DNA of 64,000 nt from Pascua guehoae (Eukaryota; Basidiomycota; Tremellomycetes; Trichosporonales; Trichosporonaceae), in assembly GCA_001600415.1 (NCBI GenBank), contig BCJX01000002.1:1797814-1861813 (forward strand), read 5' to 3'. Both the position numbers and the translations under genes were made by a program. Shown here piece by piece: positions 33,226-46,270 of this stretch (positions within the stretch are counted from its first letter, which is position 1; each line of letters opens with the position of its first letter). The notes beneath the pieces were generated by a model that worked only from the letters and a program-made list of their open reading frames with translations, did no database searches and was not told the origin of the DNA.

Positions 33226-36200
33226 CGATTACGCGATGCAGTTGCTCAACGACCACGGCAACGCCAAGCATGTTGGGACCACCACCATACACACTTTGAC
33301 GACGCAGCCCACAACCCACAGCCTCATATCGTGACATGCATCTATGTATGCTACCATCATGTTTACGCTCCTTCTTACTCTTTCACTTTCGTACGTGGAT
33401 GCCTTTGGGTTATGGTTTGATCGTACGGGCCTGCACCGTACTGCCGGTTGCGGCTAGTTGGTGCACCATACACTAGGGGGTTTTTTTGGAAAGGGCAAAG
33501 GGACCTGTAAATTGTCACGGAAGGGACCAACGTCAAAGTCACGATCCACAACGTACGTCTGGTTGCCAGCCATCACTTCCAGCTCCACCAGCAGCAGGTG
33601 CGGACATTCCTTTATGCATCCAGCGTTCCGGGGGCTGGGGTCAGGCCGGACGAGACCGGAGGACTGGACCTTCTGTTCTGGCAGAACTGTAGCGCTCTCT
33701 CTCTCTCCATGTCTTGAAAATCTTTTTGTGTTTACTTTTTTCTCCGTCAAGGGGTAGCTACCTCTTGAAAAGGCCGGCCTGTGCTGCGGCATCCACAGGC
33801 GAGGATTGACCCTCCGCCGTTACCATTCACAATTTTCCGTGTTCACCGGGAGGGGCCAGACGTCTGGATGACCAGGAACTGAAGGAACGGTGCCTGGACT
33901 AGCAACACTTGGGACCTAGGTGGACCTTGTTCCACACCTACCCCCTAGTGCGGGTGGGGTCGGAACTCTAGTCTGGGGTGCTTCCATACAGTTGCGGGTT
34001 GCAACGTCCTCCAGTAGCCAGGATACCGATCATGCTGCTGGATGAGACGAGTGTGGCACAACATGCATTTTCCGATGGAAGCATCAGCCGAACTCGCAGC
34101 AATAGGTGTTGTGAGGGTCGATGCGTGCTACAGTGAGTTGTGGGCAGGTGGCACAATGTCCCGCCATGTCGCACCCTCGTCGCTGCACATACCCCAAGCC
34201 ACAGATCTTTGTATGAGGGCGGGAGTTGCAGGGTCTGGCTTCTGCTGTCGACTGCGGTATGCAACACAGCAGGTCAACTCGTAGCTAAACACGGGCATGC
34301 TCTGCCAGCCGGCAAAGTGGATTTGGTGGTAACGGGTGGGGCTAAAGCCATGTGCGACTGTCATAGGTCTATTCTTTGTATGTGGCACGGAATGGGGAAT
34401 ACGGGCTTTAATTTGTTGGACGTCTGGCCTGTTCGAACCATTCTCTTCGTTGATATGATTATTACCTTCAGCCACAGCTATGACCTCGAGATACCTACAT
34501 AGTCGTACATAATGACAATGCCCTCGTCCCACAATTAAAATGCAAGAGGTGGTTGAGGAGGTCGATCAGGGGGTAACAGTCACAGCTTGGGTTAGGGCCT
34601 GTCCGGCTGTGGTATAATTTCTTCAACAGTGACTCGATGGGAGTGCTCTCCACCTGCTGGATTAGAGTCATAATATCATTCTTTGCATTACTGGTACTGC
34701 GCAGCATTATTATCAGCACCGGCCGCTTGGTCTGGGACCTCTTCAAACTACTGTATATCGAATGGCCCGCAGCTACTGGCCACCAGCACTGCCTCTCACG
34801 TCTCTGCATAAAATGAGGTTCGGCTACAGCTGAGGTTCGGCTACAGCGTAGCACGTCCACCCTGGGCAGGCTGTGCACGGGGTTTCGTATGGGTAGGACG
34901 AGCACAGCAAGATGTATGACTCGTTCTTAAAACATTGTAGGGAATGTGTCTTGTGGATTTTCTTTTAACCGAGGTCGTCGTATGCGAGTCATTGGGTACA
35001 GCGCGAGTATCCATGATGACTCCTCGAAGTTATGCGGCGGGGCGGTAAAAAAGTGGCACGCTGAAGCCAAGCACATGCCACTCGCATTGTATTGCTTTGC
35101 TGGAACAGCAGATGCACAGCCATGCTTCGAGCTTTGTCCCAGTTCGGAGGATATTCCCTATTCCCGCTGACATATTCGGAGAGCCTCCAGCACAGTACTG
35201 GTGTCTGCATCTTTCCACGGACCACTCAAGCCACAGGGTGGTGCTTCGCCTCCGAAGTTAAAAGTTAATTGTTTTCTCTGTTGCCGCCATGACTGGCTTT
35301 GGTGGGGATGTCCACTTTTATCTTTACTTCTCTCAACGACAACCGGTATAATTCCAACGCTGCGATTCCGATAGTTCACCAGCGCCACAAAAGGAAGATG
35401 GGCACACTCTGCTGCCTGCCCACGAAGTCTGCCGAGATCTCAGGCTGGGCTGGCGTGACCGCGGCGCTGATGGCGTATGCTCGAAACGAAGCGCAAGCCA
35501 TTTGAACCTACGCGGCACTTACGGGGACTGCCATGCACATGGAACGACGATGGGAATGGACGCCGCTGCGGTGTTCCGACACCCGCCGAAAGCTGCAAAC
35601 TCTATCGGGGCATGCCTGGCGAGTGGTTCACACGTTGCGTTGTGGCGTCCGCCCCTCCCTCCTCACATCCTTTCAACGCCCGGGGTGGAGCCCTATTACT
35701 GTACATTTGACTGAGAATGAACGCAACGAACACATCTGTGGCGAATCATCATGTTCATCTAATGTCGCAGTCTCAAGAGTTTGAACAATTCGGATTGGAG
35801 GAGAGGGTGGGCAGGCGACAGTGGAAGTGAACACAGTTGTCATCACTTCGGACTCTCGGTTCCACTGTGCCACTTGCATGCCACCTGCCACTGCTGTCAG
35901 TGTACCTACCCGCCTCATTGGCCCTCTTCTTCTTCACTATGCGTGTACCTCGACCAGTAGACGGTCTCGACTGCCTCGCTTAACCGGCATTGTGCGCCGG
36001 GGTCCCTCAGCGGCCCGTGCGACCCGCGCGCTTCCGTGCTCGCCCCAGACTCACCCATACTCCTGGGTCTCGGGGCAACCACCTATGACACTGTGCTGCC
36101 TCCAACCTTAGTCGCGCCTCCGGCTCCAATACTGTCACCCGCTCCGTAGATCCGTACGAAGCAGATGCTGCGCAACTCTGTTTGCCACACCTCACGGCAC

Positions 36201-38085
36201 GGAGTTGGTCCGCCACTTGTTCCGCATACGACTAACTGCAGAGGGCAGTGTGCAGCACACGTTGAGGTGTCGGGGGCGCCACCGAGGCCAGAGGGCACCG
36301 AATTACGTTGTCCACATTGGTCGTGATCGAAGACGAGAGGGGAGCCTGGGCGGTAATCCACTTCCGGGTACAGTGGTTGTTAAAGATCGCGTGGTGCCTT
36401 GTACTCTTTAGCTTGGGCCAGGCGGTATCGCATGTGCTGTGCCTGTGGGCCTCAATGCGTTGTCCTCATCTCATCCCGGGGGTGCCATTTCGGTCATGAG
36501 CCATTGGCACCACGCCTGCTGCCACTTGTACTGCAGAAGCATGCAAGTGTCACCATCATCGGGGACCCACATGTCAGGCAGAGGGCAACCGCCACTTGCA
36601 TAGCCCGCGTGCCTTTCCGTTCACGGTCAAGCAAGGAGCCACAGGCGCTGCCCTAGTCACTGTGCGCCTTGCACCTGACTGTGCTGCATGTAGGACGCCA
36701 CGTTCCACGCCAAAGGCGCCGCCTGTTTGAACGACGCCACAACAAAAAAGTGGCCAATGTTCACAAAGGTGGCACCTCCCTTTTGTGATCCATGACTGGG
36801 CATTCTGTGCAGACGACCACATGCAAAGCAGGGGCTACGACGTCACTCTCTCTGAGTGATCGCCAAGGCTTTCGTTCCCTTGTGTCGACCAAGCTAGCGC
36901 ACATATTTCGTGGCGCGATTGCTTCTGCCATGGTCGGTCAAACATCCTGCATGTTTTGACGTTGTCGCTCTTGACTCGCGATCACCATGCTGATGCCCTG
37001 GCACCGAGCCAAACCATGATGGTGCCTGCGTCGGCCTGCCATCTTCAGTTAGGTACAGCTACTACTGTACCCTCGTGCCCTCACCACGGCGCCGCCAACC
37101 ACAAGTTCCGACTCCATTCCTCGGATATTCTTGATCAGAGTGTATTGGCCCCCGCGCCGTGCTACCCCACCCAATGTCCTCCCTCCCCCATGAACCCAGT
37201 CAGCTCACGACGCGGTTTTTTTTTTCATGTCCCCAAAGACTCCGCTGTGCGCCCCCGCTCTCTCCTTGACGCCATCTGTGCCGTGGCGCACGGACGATGG
37301 TAAAGTTGGCCTTGGGGCGCCCTTTCCGCCAGCCTACACTGTGCAAACTCTAAAAGTTGAATCAGGTTCGAGAAGATGTGTCGCAGTGACCCCTGTGCTG
37401 CGTCCCTTTCAACCAGTGAGCGACCGACCCTCAACGCCCGCGCCCCCTCACTATCCCCAATGTCCGCCAGTGACTTGCCACTACCGGGCACCGCCAGGCT
37501 ATGCTCGCGGGCAGTCGCCAGGCCCCCGGTCCCTTGCAGCGTCGTTGCCGTCCTCAAGGCCGTCAACCTCGGACCTCTTGCCCTAGACACCATCCGGGCC
37601 GAGACAAGCGACAACGTCTGGTAGACCTCCGCACCACCAGCCATTGGGCCACTGGGCCGGCTGGCCATGCTCCACACGTCGCAGGCATGGCGCGCACGCG
37701 CCAGCGCCATACGCTGTCCTGGGCTGTAGCTCCTGGGCGCTCTCGGCCTCTTGGCGCATTTTGCGCGCTTGTGCGGCTCAAGCGCTTGGTATGCATGCTC
37801 ATGCTCGGTCCCGCCCTGGCCTGGCAGGCCCTCGCACAATGTCTCTATCTAATCGTTACGTACGTGCTGGACGCGGCGCAACGCCCACTCATTTGTTCTA
37901 CATGGCCCATCCATACCCTTTGCTCATCTTGAACCCCCTTCCATCGCTTCCACCTGCCCCCACCCCATCTCTCTCCGTGAATATAGTCAAAGTCTTCACC
38001 TCGACTTGTCGTTATTGGTCTACTTTGCCACATCCACATTCATCCACAACGCACACACCCCCGTCACCGCCGATCACACAGACAG

Positions 38086-38087
<2 letters not shown>

Positions 38088-38124
<37 letters not shown>
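38088..38124. repeat. (CA)n microsatellite
   Basis: About 17 CA units in the pyrimidine-rich zone upstream of the WOPR gene. Confidence 0.9.
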
Positions 38125-38125
<1 letters not shown>

Positions 38126-39088
38126 GGAAGGACAGACACATTCCTCTCGTCCCATTCGCCTTTTGTGTCCATTTCCTCTCCTCTCTTCCCACCACAAACT
38201 ACTGTACTGTACGGGTCTCCGTGCACGCCGCACAGCGCCGCGCCGCGTCCGTCCGCCCGTCTCCGCTACCCCTCGCCGTCCTTCTTCATCTTCTCTTTCC
38301 GGCCTGCATTTGAGACCAACACACCTACGTTGCGTGAGTCATTGCACCCGTTCTCACTCCTGTCCACGCTCCACCTCTTGGACCTGCTCTTCGCCCTTGG
38401 CATTGCTGCACTCATGGTGCCCTCTTCACATTCGAGACTCGCACTCCCTACCCCAATTGTGGATGTCGGCTTCGCCGGACCTGCTCGCCATGTTCCAGCC
38501 TTGCACGCGCCAAGTGGCTGGTATGACGAACAGCAGATGTTCATGGCGCGCTCTTTCCCTTGATGTTTACAATCTTGCCCAGTCGCGTCCCTCTCCACGA
38601 GACCGACTGGTGCCCAAAGGGGGCCCCCGCTTGTCTCTGTTTACCTTGTCCCGAGTATGCAAGCTGACACTGTTGCCATGGATGTCTTGTCGTGTTGCTT
38701 CCCTACCCCACCCACCCCTTGTCTGATGGCGCCACCTATTTAGTCACCGGCCCCATCCCGCCTCAGTTCGCGAACTCGCCCTCAACATCGCTTAACATCC
38801 TTTGCATTTCATTGTGCTTGACCACCCTGCGACCGACCTGTACGAGGGTTGCATCCGACAAAAGAAAAAGTGGGTCTTGGCATTCAATCATTCAACCATT
38901 CAACCATTCATTCATCACGACACTCGCTAATCACCAACATAGTTACCCGCAGTCTAGCGTTCTCCTGCCAAGGGGCCTCTCTACGCGTCCTGCACGCACA
39001 TTGCCCTGTGCAAGCTTTGAAACGCGATCTCCACAACTTTCTTGCCAGCCTGCCTGTCCATCGAGGTCAGGCCCAAACCCCCCATCTC

Positions 39089-39273
39089 TGGTGAGTGCGT
39101 ACCTCGCGTCGTGTGGCCAAACCGTCAGACTGTGCTTTCCATCATCCCTCGTATCCGCGTCCCTCTTCCAGTCCATTCACGGGCACTTTTCAGTGCTCTT
39201 TCCAGATCGTTCCTGAATGGGACCTAGGTCCCGTATTGAAGCCACGTCTTTCCACCTTATTCTTGTTGTCGCA
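39089..39273 (+). other. Candidate leader intron A of the WOPR gene
   Basis: Donor CTCTG|GTGAGTGCG near 39089 and acceptor TTGTCGCAG near 39273 in pyrimidine-rich sequence. Splice signals only; no coding phase can confirm it. Confidence 0.3.
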
Positions 39274-40106
39274 GGTGTGCCAGGAGACGCAACATCTCGC
39301 CCATTTGTCTCGCTGTCATCCCCAATCCGTCTTTGTGTGCAGAGGCTTGCGTCTGTCCACAACAACAGTTCCCAGCCTCCACTTGGCTATTGTCACGTTT
39401 GTTCCATCTGCGGCATGTTGAGCAATCACGTGCATGTGGATGATACAGGAGGGGGGAAGGATGGTCGCTTTGTTGTTGTTTATGTGGTAGGGGTTACCGT
39501 GTCATAACGACATTCGAGTAACATGTTGTCGTGACCTGGACCCTCATACCCTCGATCCACTGTGACGTTAAGCGCGCCTGGCGCCTTACCAGTTCTGTGC
39601 CCATCCTTGGGCTTTCTCCGTCTGGGGCCTTTGCCGCACCGAAAAAAAGTCACTGTGCGACAGGCACAGCTGCCGTCTCGAGACCCGGCCGCACCTGGCT
39701 GCTTCTCCAGTTGTAGTCATCATGGCACGGCCCGGCGATACCAGTGCAGCCAGGCAGCGTTGAGCTGACCACACCGCACAGAGGCAGAAACGACGTAAAG
39801 ACAAGTACCAGCCTTCCCAGGTATCCGAGCGCCTCGACTCCTGAAGGACAAGGGACCCATTGCACTGGTTGATCAGTTGTTCTTTTTCGGCACAAGGCCC
39901 GCCACCGCCACCGACGTACCACCCCCGCTGCCGAAGTTTCGGCACCTCGGGAGTCTTGAAGCTTGCTAGCTCTGCGACCATTCGTACATCAGCCCACTCG
40001 CCCCCGCCTGCCCCTCTCTTCTACCAACACTCCCCTCCGTTCCAAACCGCGCTAGTTTAGCCCCCAACTTTGTCCATTATTGAGGTGGTTCGGTCCTGTC
40101 GTCGTA

Positions 40107-40329
40107 AAGGTGAGTTCTTTGGCCGAGACTCCTTCGACGGGCCCTTTCCCTGGGTGCGTGCGTGTGATTTTTTATGGCCAGGGGCCAGCACCCCCCCCCC
40201 TGATGGTGGTACCTGGTTGCAGTTCGCCGAGGCCCCAGGGGTGGGGTTGGGGTTGGTGGTGGTGGTGGCACGGGGCTCTAGGGACAAGCCGGCCCTCACT
40301 CAAAAAGTCATCCTTGGGCGCTTTTCAGG
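40107..40329 (+). other. Candidate leader intron B of the WOPR gene
   Basis: Donor GTAAAG|GTGAGTTC near 40107, acceptor GCGCTTTTCAG|GTCG near 40329, flanked by leader-like sequence. Contains a run of C at about 40188-40200 and a GGTGGT run near 40255. Splice signals only. Confidence 0.35.
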
Positions 40330-41510
40330 TCGAGGAGCCGTGTCCTTGGTGTGGTCTCTGGCGCATGCTGGCCGAGCAACATCTACGGCACAAACCGCCG
40401 GCCCTTGTTCGGGTGAATACCCCATCAGAGTGTAAACTCTAAGCTGCTAGACCCTTAACTGAGGCTCGGGCAAGCATGTGCCACTATCACAGCTACTGCC
40501 GCGTTAGCATCCTTGCAGCTGCTTGCAAGGGTCCCCTCATGCTTAGCATGATGCCTCGAGTCTTCCAGGCACCGCAGGGCCAGCCCGGGTCTGAGGAACA
40601 AACGATAGAGAGGGACGGAGACTAGGGCCGCCATGGGCACAGAAGGCGAGGATGGTGGGCGGGAGAAAGCTGGGGGGAGCGAAGAAACTTGGGGGGTGGA
40701 TTGGGTGGGGTGAGGGAGCGAGTTGAGGGGGTGAGGGTTGAGCGACAAGCTTGTGGTGGGTGACGGGGTCGCGGTGGTGTCTGCACCACGCCAGTCCATC
40801 ACGACCCCATTACCGACTGCGCGCAACGCGCCTGCCTCTCTCTCCTTTGCCCAACTCTCTCCTTGACTCGTTCAGCGCTGGCGCCACCACCCCCGACTCG
40901 CGAACCTTAGTGTCGTTTTCACCTCTGCCCCCGAGCCCATCCTGGTTGTGGCGCCCGAGGAGATCGTCGACAGGGTTGGGATTCCATTCCATCATACCGA
41001 CTGCTGCCTGCCCACATAACTTAACGTCGGCCTCCGGACGCTACACGCATTCTCTCCCCCCCCCCCCTCCCCCGCTGCCATAACCACTGTCGTCGTCGTT
41101 TCGCTTTCTATCCTTCCTTTTTTTCGCTTGCGCCGATACAATCCAGGGCTGACACGTCCGTCGCCGGTTCGTCACTTCCGGTCAACCTCTCATCGCCGCT
41201 CCTCCTTTCGTCGATACTACACCCCATCTCGACCACGCCCTTCTGTCTTCTACCTACCTCCAACACCATTGCTCGCCGGCTCGACGCCATGCCTTTCGCT
41301 TAAGACCTGGTTCTTTTAATTCAGCTATACGTACTACGCGCTCGCTCCACTTGATCAACAACCCCCCTTCAACCTCTCGCCAAGATTCAGCAACCAACCA
41401 TCATTTCCGTCCACACTCGCCCATCCTCTTCCCCCACCTCCCTCCCAATCTTTCAGCCGCATTACCCCACTCCTCCTTATACTCCGACCGGCCTTTCAGT
41501 CATTACTAAA

Positions 41511-43262
41511 ATGGCGGACGAAAAAGGCGAGGACATGGCTCCTCCCTTCCACGGCTTCATTGCCACAACCTATGATGCCCTTCTCGTCTTCGAGGCCGCC
41601 CGCAGGGGTATGATCCCTAGGGTCACGCGTCGGCTCAACGACACGGAGCGTAACATGGTCCAGTCTGGGTCTGTGTTCGTATATGACGAGCAGGAGAGTG
41701 GGATCAAGCGTTGGACCGACGGGCACTCGTGGAGCCCTAGCCGCATCCTTGCCAACTTCTTGGTACGTGGTTTGACACGCGCGTTTTTGGAATGACGTGC
41801 TGACACGATATACAGGTTTATCGTGAGACCATCAAGCCGGCCGACAACAAGGAGGCCAAGGACGACGACGGTGTCAAGAAGGAGAGCACCCCCAACCTTT
41901 CTCGGCCTGGCAGTTCACAGGCACGCGACGTTCGGCCTACTTCGTCGGGGACAAACTCGCCAGCAACTGGGGATGCCTATGCGGAATCGTCGCGCATGGC
42001 TATGGAAGCACAAGCACGTCCGCTTGCCCACGGTCAGATGCGCACGCGTACAGCCGCAGAAGCTGGTGGTTGCCGCCTCGAGAACGGTGTCATCATCGAC
42101 CGCCACCTTGAGCGCAAGTTGGTCGGCAGTCTCACCAACAGCTACCTGTTCCAGTCGGGTGGTCTTGTCAAGAAGGTGAATAATGATACCCTCCCTAGCA
42201 TGGAATGCTCTGCTGACCCGGTAGACCATGACTCTCACCATTAGCGGGTTCCACCAGCACGTCGTGTCCTACTACACGCTCGAGGACGCGGTGGCCGGAC
42301 GCCTGCGTCGACCATCGACCATTCCTGAGTTTGCAGCCCTTGACATTAGCCCAGACTATCTAAACCTCGCAAACTTCCGGTACCCGCCCTCGATTGAAAT
42401 CGGGCAGGACGGCGTCCCTCGTTACCACGGCGAGCCTGATGACAGGCCCATGACGCCCAACCGTGGCATCCCCCAAGGCTACGCGCCCGAGATGTACGAG
42501 CAGTACGGCGCGGCCGCTGCGTTTGACCTGCACCACCAACCGAGGTTGCGGTCTCTACCTACGGGCGCCATGAATACAGGCTTTGCCTCGTCACCGACGG
42601 CTGCGTACCCAGGAGTGCCTCCTGGGTCAGGAGGAGGATACTACGACGCGCCGATGCATAGCCTGCCGCCCATCCCCCGTCAATCGGGCGCCATGCGGCC
42701 GTCGGGAGGGTCGCGGCGGTACGACCCGTACGGGTCGGCCTCGTCTAGGTCTGGAATGCAGTCTCCGGCTGAAAGCGGACATGTGCGGCGCTTGTCACAG
42801 CCGCCCCCCTCGACCGAGGCGAGCAGCGGTGGCTACTACCAGGCCAACAACGAGTACAACTACCAGCCCCCGTCTACTGCGCCTGGTGCGTTTACAACCT
42901 ACTACTCGACTGCGGCACCACAACCCACGCCGTCGCAGCAGCCGCCCATGACGTCGCCGGTTGTGTCTCCCACTGGCTACACGGGAGCCTACCCGGCCTG
43001 GCACCAGCCGCATCCCGCTCCCGCGATGCGCCTCCTCCCGACCTCGGGTCGTCCCGACATGCTTGCCGGCGACCCGCCGTCATCGTCGGGCTCGATGGGC
43101 AGCGCCCCCGGCTCCAACGAGCATGTCATGCAGCCCGCGTCGGGCGACAACTGGTCCACGATGCCGCCTGCCAACCCGGCACCAGTCTGGGAGTCTCATC
43201 CCCCTGTGGCCCAGCCATATACTGTCCCGCAGGGTGACGGATGGCAAGCTGGCCTCGCCTAG
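41511..43262 (+). CDS. WOR1: WOPR-family transcription regulator (WOR1/Gti1/Pac2)
   Basis: Fungal master regulators of cell type, morphology and virulence (Wor1, Ryp1, Sge1; Liv3 in Cryptococcus). Exons 41511-41762, 41816-42175 and 42225-43262 encode 549 residues, all phase 0. WOPRa lies in exon 1: FHGFIATTYDALLVFEAARR, RVTRRLNDTERNMVQSGSVF, GIKRWTDGHSWSPSRIL-NFLVYRE. After a Ser/Lys-rich linker (about 90-150) WOPRb follows: LERKLVGSLTNSYLFQSGG, LVKKTMTLTISGFHQHVVSY and YTLEDAVAGRLRRPS. The C-terminal ~330 residues are low-complexity Pro/Ser/Tyr/Gln-rich, as in activating tails of this family. The ATG opens the canonical N-terminus. It is flanked by 11 kb and 4.3 kb without genes. Confidence 0.93.
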
Positions 43263-43712
43263 ACGGCCACGTCTACGCACAAAACGCGTTGGATGTCTAC
43301 ATTTCCCGACGCGCATCGGGCCACCGCCCCCGCCGCCGCCGCCGACTTTGCGCCGCAGGACGGCCTCCTTCCCCGCCTACCTAGAGAACCGAAGACGTAT
43401 AAACACGGACTCTATTGGTTCTAATGACACTGGAACGACATGAACTTTTACGCAACAAGACACTGGCATATCTGAGCTCGACTGTTCGTTCGCGCACGGT
43501 CCCCCAGTCGCATGGTCGACAAATGCGTGCCCACCGAGTACACGCGGGGATTTCACTTCGCGCTACTTGCCGGGTGCTCTCACCTACCTTCGATTTCGAT
43601 TTCGACGATCTTTTATGATTCTTTACGATACGGACGACGGCGGCGGCGAGGTTGCACGCGTGTGGGGCTCTCATCGACGCATTTCCCATACGCGTTGTGC
43701 TCGCTCATGCCA

Positions 43713-43745
43713 CCCCCCCCCCCCCCCCCACACACACACCCACCC
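43713..43745. repeat. C17 run followed by (CA)n, 3' of the WOPR gene
   Basis: Homopolymer of about 17 C grading into CACACA about 450 bp downstream of the WOPR stop codon. Confidence 0.85.
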
Positions 43746-45519
43746 AACCACACAATATTCTCCTACATCCTTCCCCCAATCGCCCCTCTTCTTCTCCTCT
43801 CTCACACGGCCGACGCCTCAGCACCAGCCGGACTACATATTCAGTAACGATCGTGTCACGAGCAGCTGGGATGAATTCACGTGTGCCAATAACTCGCTCG
43901 TCTGTGAAAACAGCGACGAGCGCGACCAGCCTGGGAGCATGCACGAGTGCGAGCGTGGCCGGCCACAGTGCCAGGCCAGGCAGTGCCACACCAGTGCTGT
44001 GGTCGGCGTCCGGGGTGCCAAGCCCACTGTCGGTGTCCTGGTTGGACCGAGTGTCCTAACAGGTCGTTGTTGGCGCCACCTGGGCCTGCCGTTGTCTGCC
44101 CTCAAAGGACGCAGGTAAGCAGTGCTAACCCTTCAGGCTGATCCGCATGGTCCTGCCTTGGCCCCCCGGCTCTCCAGGCCGCTCATCTCTCCCGCCTGGG
44201 TGCTGCGCATGGGTGACAGTTTGAGGCCGAAATCCAATCTTGCCGTCCAGGACTGGCCCCAGGCACGAGGAACGAGTTCGCCTGCAAATGCTTACGGCAA
44301 CATTTGGCTGCCTGACAGGTAGACGAGTCCTGCAGGAGGTCTTGTGGCGTGCAAAATGTGCTTTTTCGTGCGTGAGGTGCGAGCTGCGCATGCGGTCTCC
44401 CCCAGTGGCCGGTGGTGGCGCAGCGACGCACACGAGGGGCACAATTGTCAAATCGGCGTCGACGTCGAAGTGTGTGTGATGCGGGCAATGTGTGGCGCGT
44501 GGTCCTGCCTGGCCTGCTCACAGCTGGCTGACGCTGTCTGATTGTTTCTCCACCGGACGCAATCGCCCAAACCTGACGTTGGCCGCCGTGCAAGCCGACA
44601 GGGGCATACAGAGCACAGAGCACAGAGCATATCGCGAGGAGGCCTGCAGGGTATTCATGCCTTTGTTGCCTTAATTTGCCCAGCTGGATTCCTGCGTAGG
44701 CACGTTCTAGTAAAGGCACAAAGGCAGGAACGACACCACCGGGGCGACTTTGTTGCGCACCTTCACAACCAGAGCGGAGCAGAGGACCAGAACGAGCGCG
44801 GAGCGGTAGCGGTACCACCGCAAAGAGTGCGGGCCGCGGATATGCCGCCGCACGCACCCAAGGCTGCCCGTGGGGACGTCGGAGGACGCCGCAGGACGCC
44901 GCATAGGGAGCTCGGTCGTGCAGGTTGACTTGACAGCTGCGACATGCTCAAGGAACCCGATTGTCCCAGAGGGCCCAGCAAACTGCCAAAGCGAACAAGT
45001 GCTGTGTCTGCCGGGCGAGCACAAGGAACCAGACAGGGACATGCGTCGTAGCCAAGTGAGGACAAGCGACTATTGGGCGATTAACATAAGAGAATGACAC
45101 CAGTGACGAGTGACGGGGGTCAGGTTAGCCCTGTCTATTGTGGGGCACGCCAACTGCATATTGTTCTGGCTGCGGTATGCAACGGCTGGGACCCACATGG
45201 AGCAGAGATCGAAGAGGCCATTCATTATTAACGGCGATCCCCAGGATCCCATAATCACTTTCGAAATCCGCTAGTGACCGTGAGCTACGCGGTGGGGGGC
45301 GGCAGCTACCTGACATCTGGAGGTGGAACGGCAACGGATACTTTTGTTCTCGTTTGTGCGCTTGTCTATTTCTGCGCTTGTGTTTAGAGCACGCTTGTGT
45401 CTAGAGCAGGGGGGCGGGCCTGAGTCAGAGTGCGACTGCGTGTGGTCCACAGAACTGGTGAGCCGAAGCAGAAGCAAGAAACAGAAGCAAATACGTACTG
45501 GTTGCCGTGCAGTGGCCGG

Positions 45520-45556
45520 CAGGGGGCAGGGGGCAGGGGGCAGGGGGCAGGGCAAA
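45520..45556. repeat. GGGGGCA tandem array
   Basis: About five copies of a 7-bp unit; four or more G blocks on one strand make G-quadruplex formation possible. Confidence 0.8.
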
Positions 45557-46231
45557 GGGCAAGTGACGAGGGGTTGATTGTGGTCGGCCAACCAACCGCA
45601 AGAGGTGCGGGGACAGGGCCAGTTCTGTTGGTTCCAGCTCACAGGCATGCATACTGTCCCACTCTTCATACGGCCGCATACGGTAGAGTGGGCCACGGGG
45701 GTCGTCGTCTATCTACAGTGCCTGTACGATTGCATTGAAACTTGCTACATGAAGCAAGTCTGGCCCCCAACCACACACCGTTACTCGTTGCCCGTCGCTT
45801 GGGGCTGCAGCGTGTTGACGTTTTGTTTCGTAGACGAGCATGACGAGATCTTGTCATGGTCTTGTGAGCCCCAGGCCCAGGAACGACAAGGGCGAGACTA
45901 ATAGGCACCGTGTAGTGTAGAGGATTGCAGCAGCGGCGCGGCTGCATGTTACTCGCAGCCGATATCAGCACCAGACAGGTCGGGTCGAACTGGGCGATTC
46001 TGGGCTTTGCAGCGCGCGATCGGTCCCGGTATCGTAGCAGTGGTCGTTTTGAAGACCGAGCCCGCCCCCCCCCTGTATTGACACCGGTCCGGGCATCCGG
46101 GGCGAAACCAACCTTGCTCACACTGTTCGCCGAGAGGAGCTAGAACGTACACGGCACACGTCCATGCCACCATGTGCGTGCCGTGTCGTGATTTTACATG
46201 AGCGGGCCCGCCCGGGCCAGGTTGGTGGCCG

Positions 46232-46270
46232 GTGACGACCAGTGACGGCCAGTGACGGTCGGTGACGACA
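46232..46270. repeat. ~10-bp CCAGTGACGG tandem array
   Basis: Four imperfect units of G-(G/A)-C-C-AGTGACG type in the intergenic region. Confidence 0.7.

Larger units (their letters stand above)
30385..41510 (+). promoter_or_regulatory. 11-kb gene-free region upstream of the WOPR gene
   Basis: No open frame shows family resemblance, coherent splicing or domain structure. Roughly 30.4-37.8 kb is mixed-composition DNA with one small tandem array (33.1 kb). About 37.9-41.5 kb is strikingly C/T-rich on the plus strand, with a (CA)n run at 38.09-38.12 kb and repeated pyrimidine blocks (38.7-39.2, 40.8-41.5 kb), as in fungal transcription-start and leader regions. Splice-like pairs occur at 39089/39273 and 40107/40329. 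The simplest reading is a very large regulatory region and a multi-kb spliced leader for the WOPR gene. Non-coding transcripts cannot be excluded. Confidence 0.5.

Noticed and set aside
37644..38726. 360-codon open frame upstream of the WOPR gene
   Set aside because: Low-complexity Thr-His from the CA repeat and Ser/Pro/Leu from C/T-rich DNA; no ATG context, introns or homology. Better explained as leader sequence.
30385..41510. Retrotransposon or centromere
   Set aside because: No reverse transcriptase, integrase or gag-like frames and no long terminal repeats were seen; decayed elements cannot be ruled out without a repeat search.
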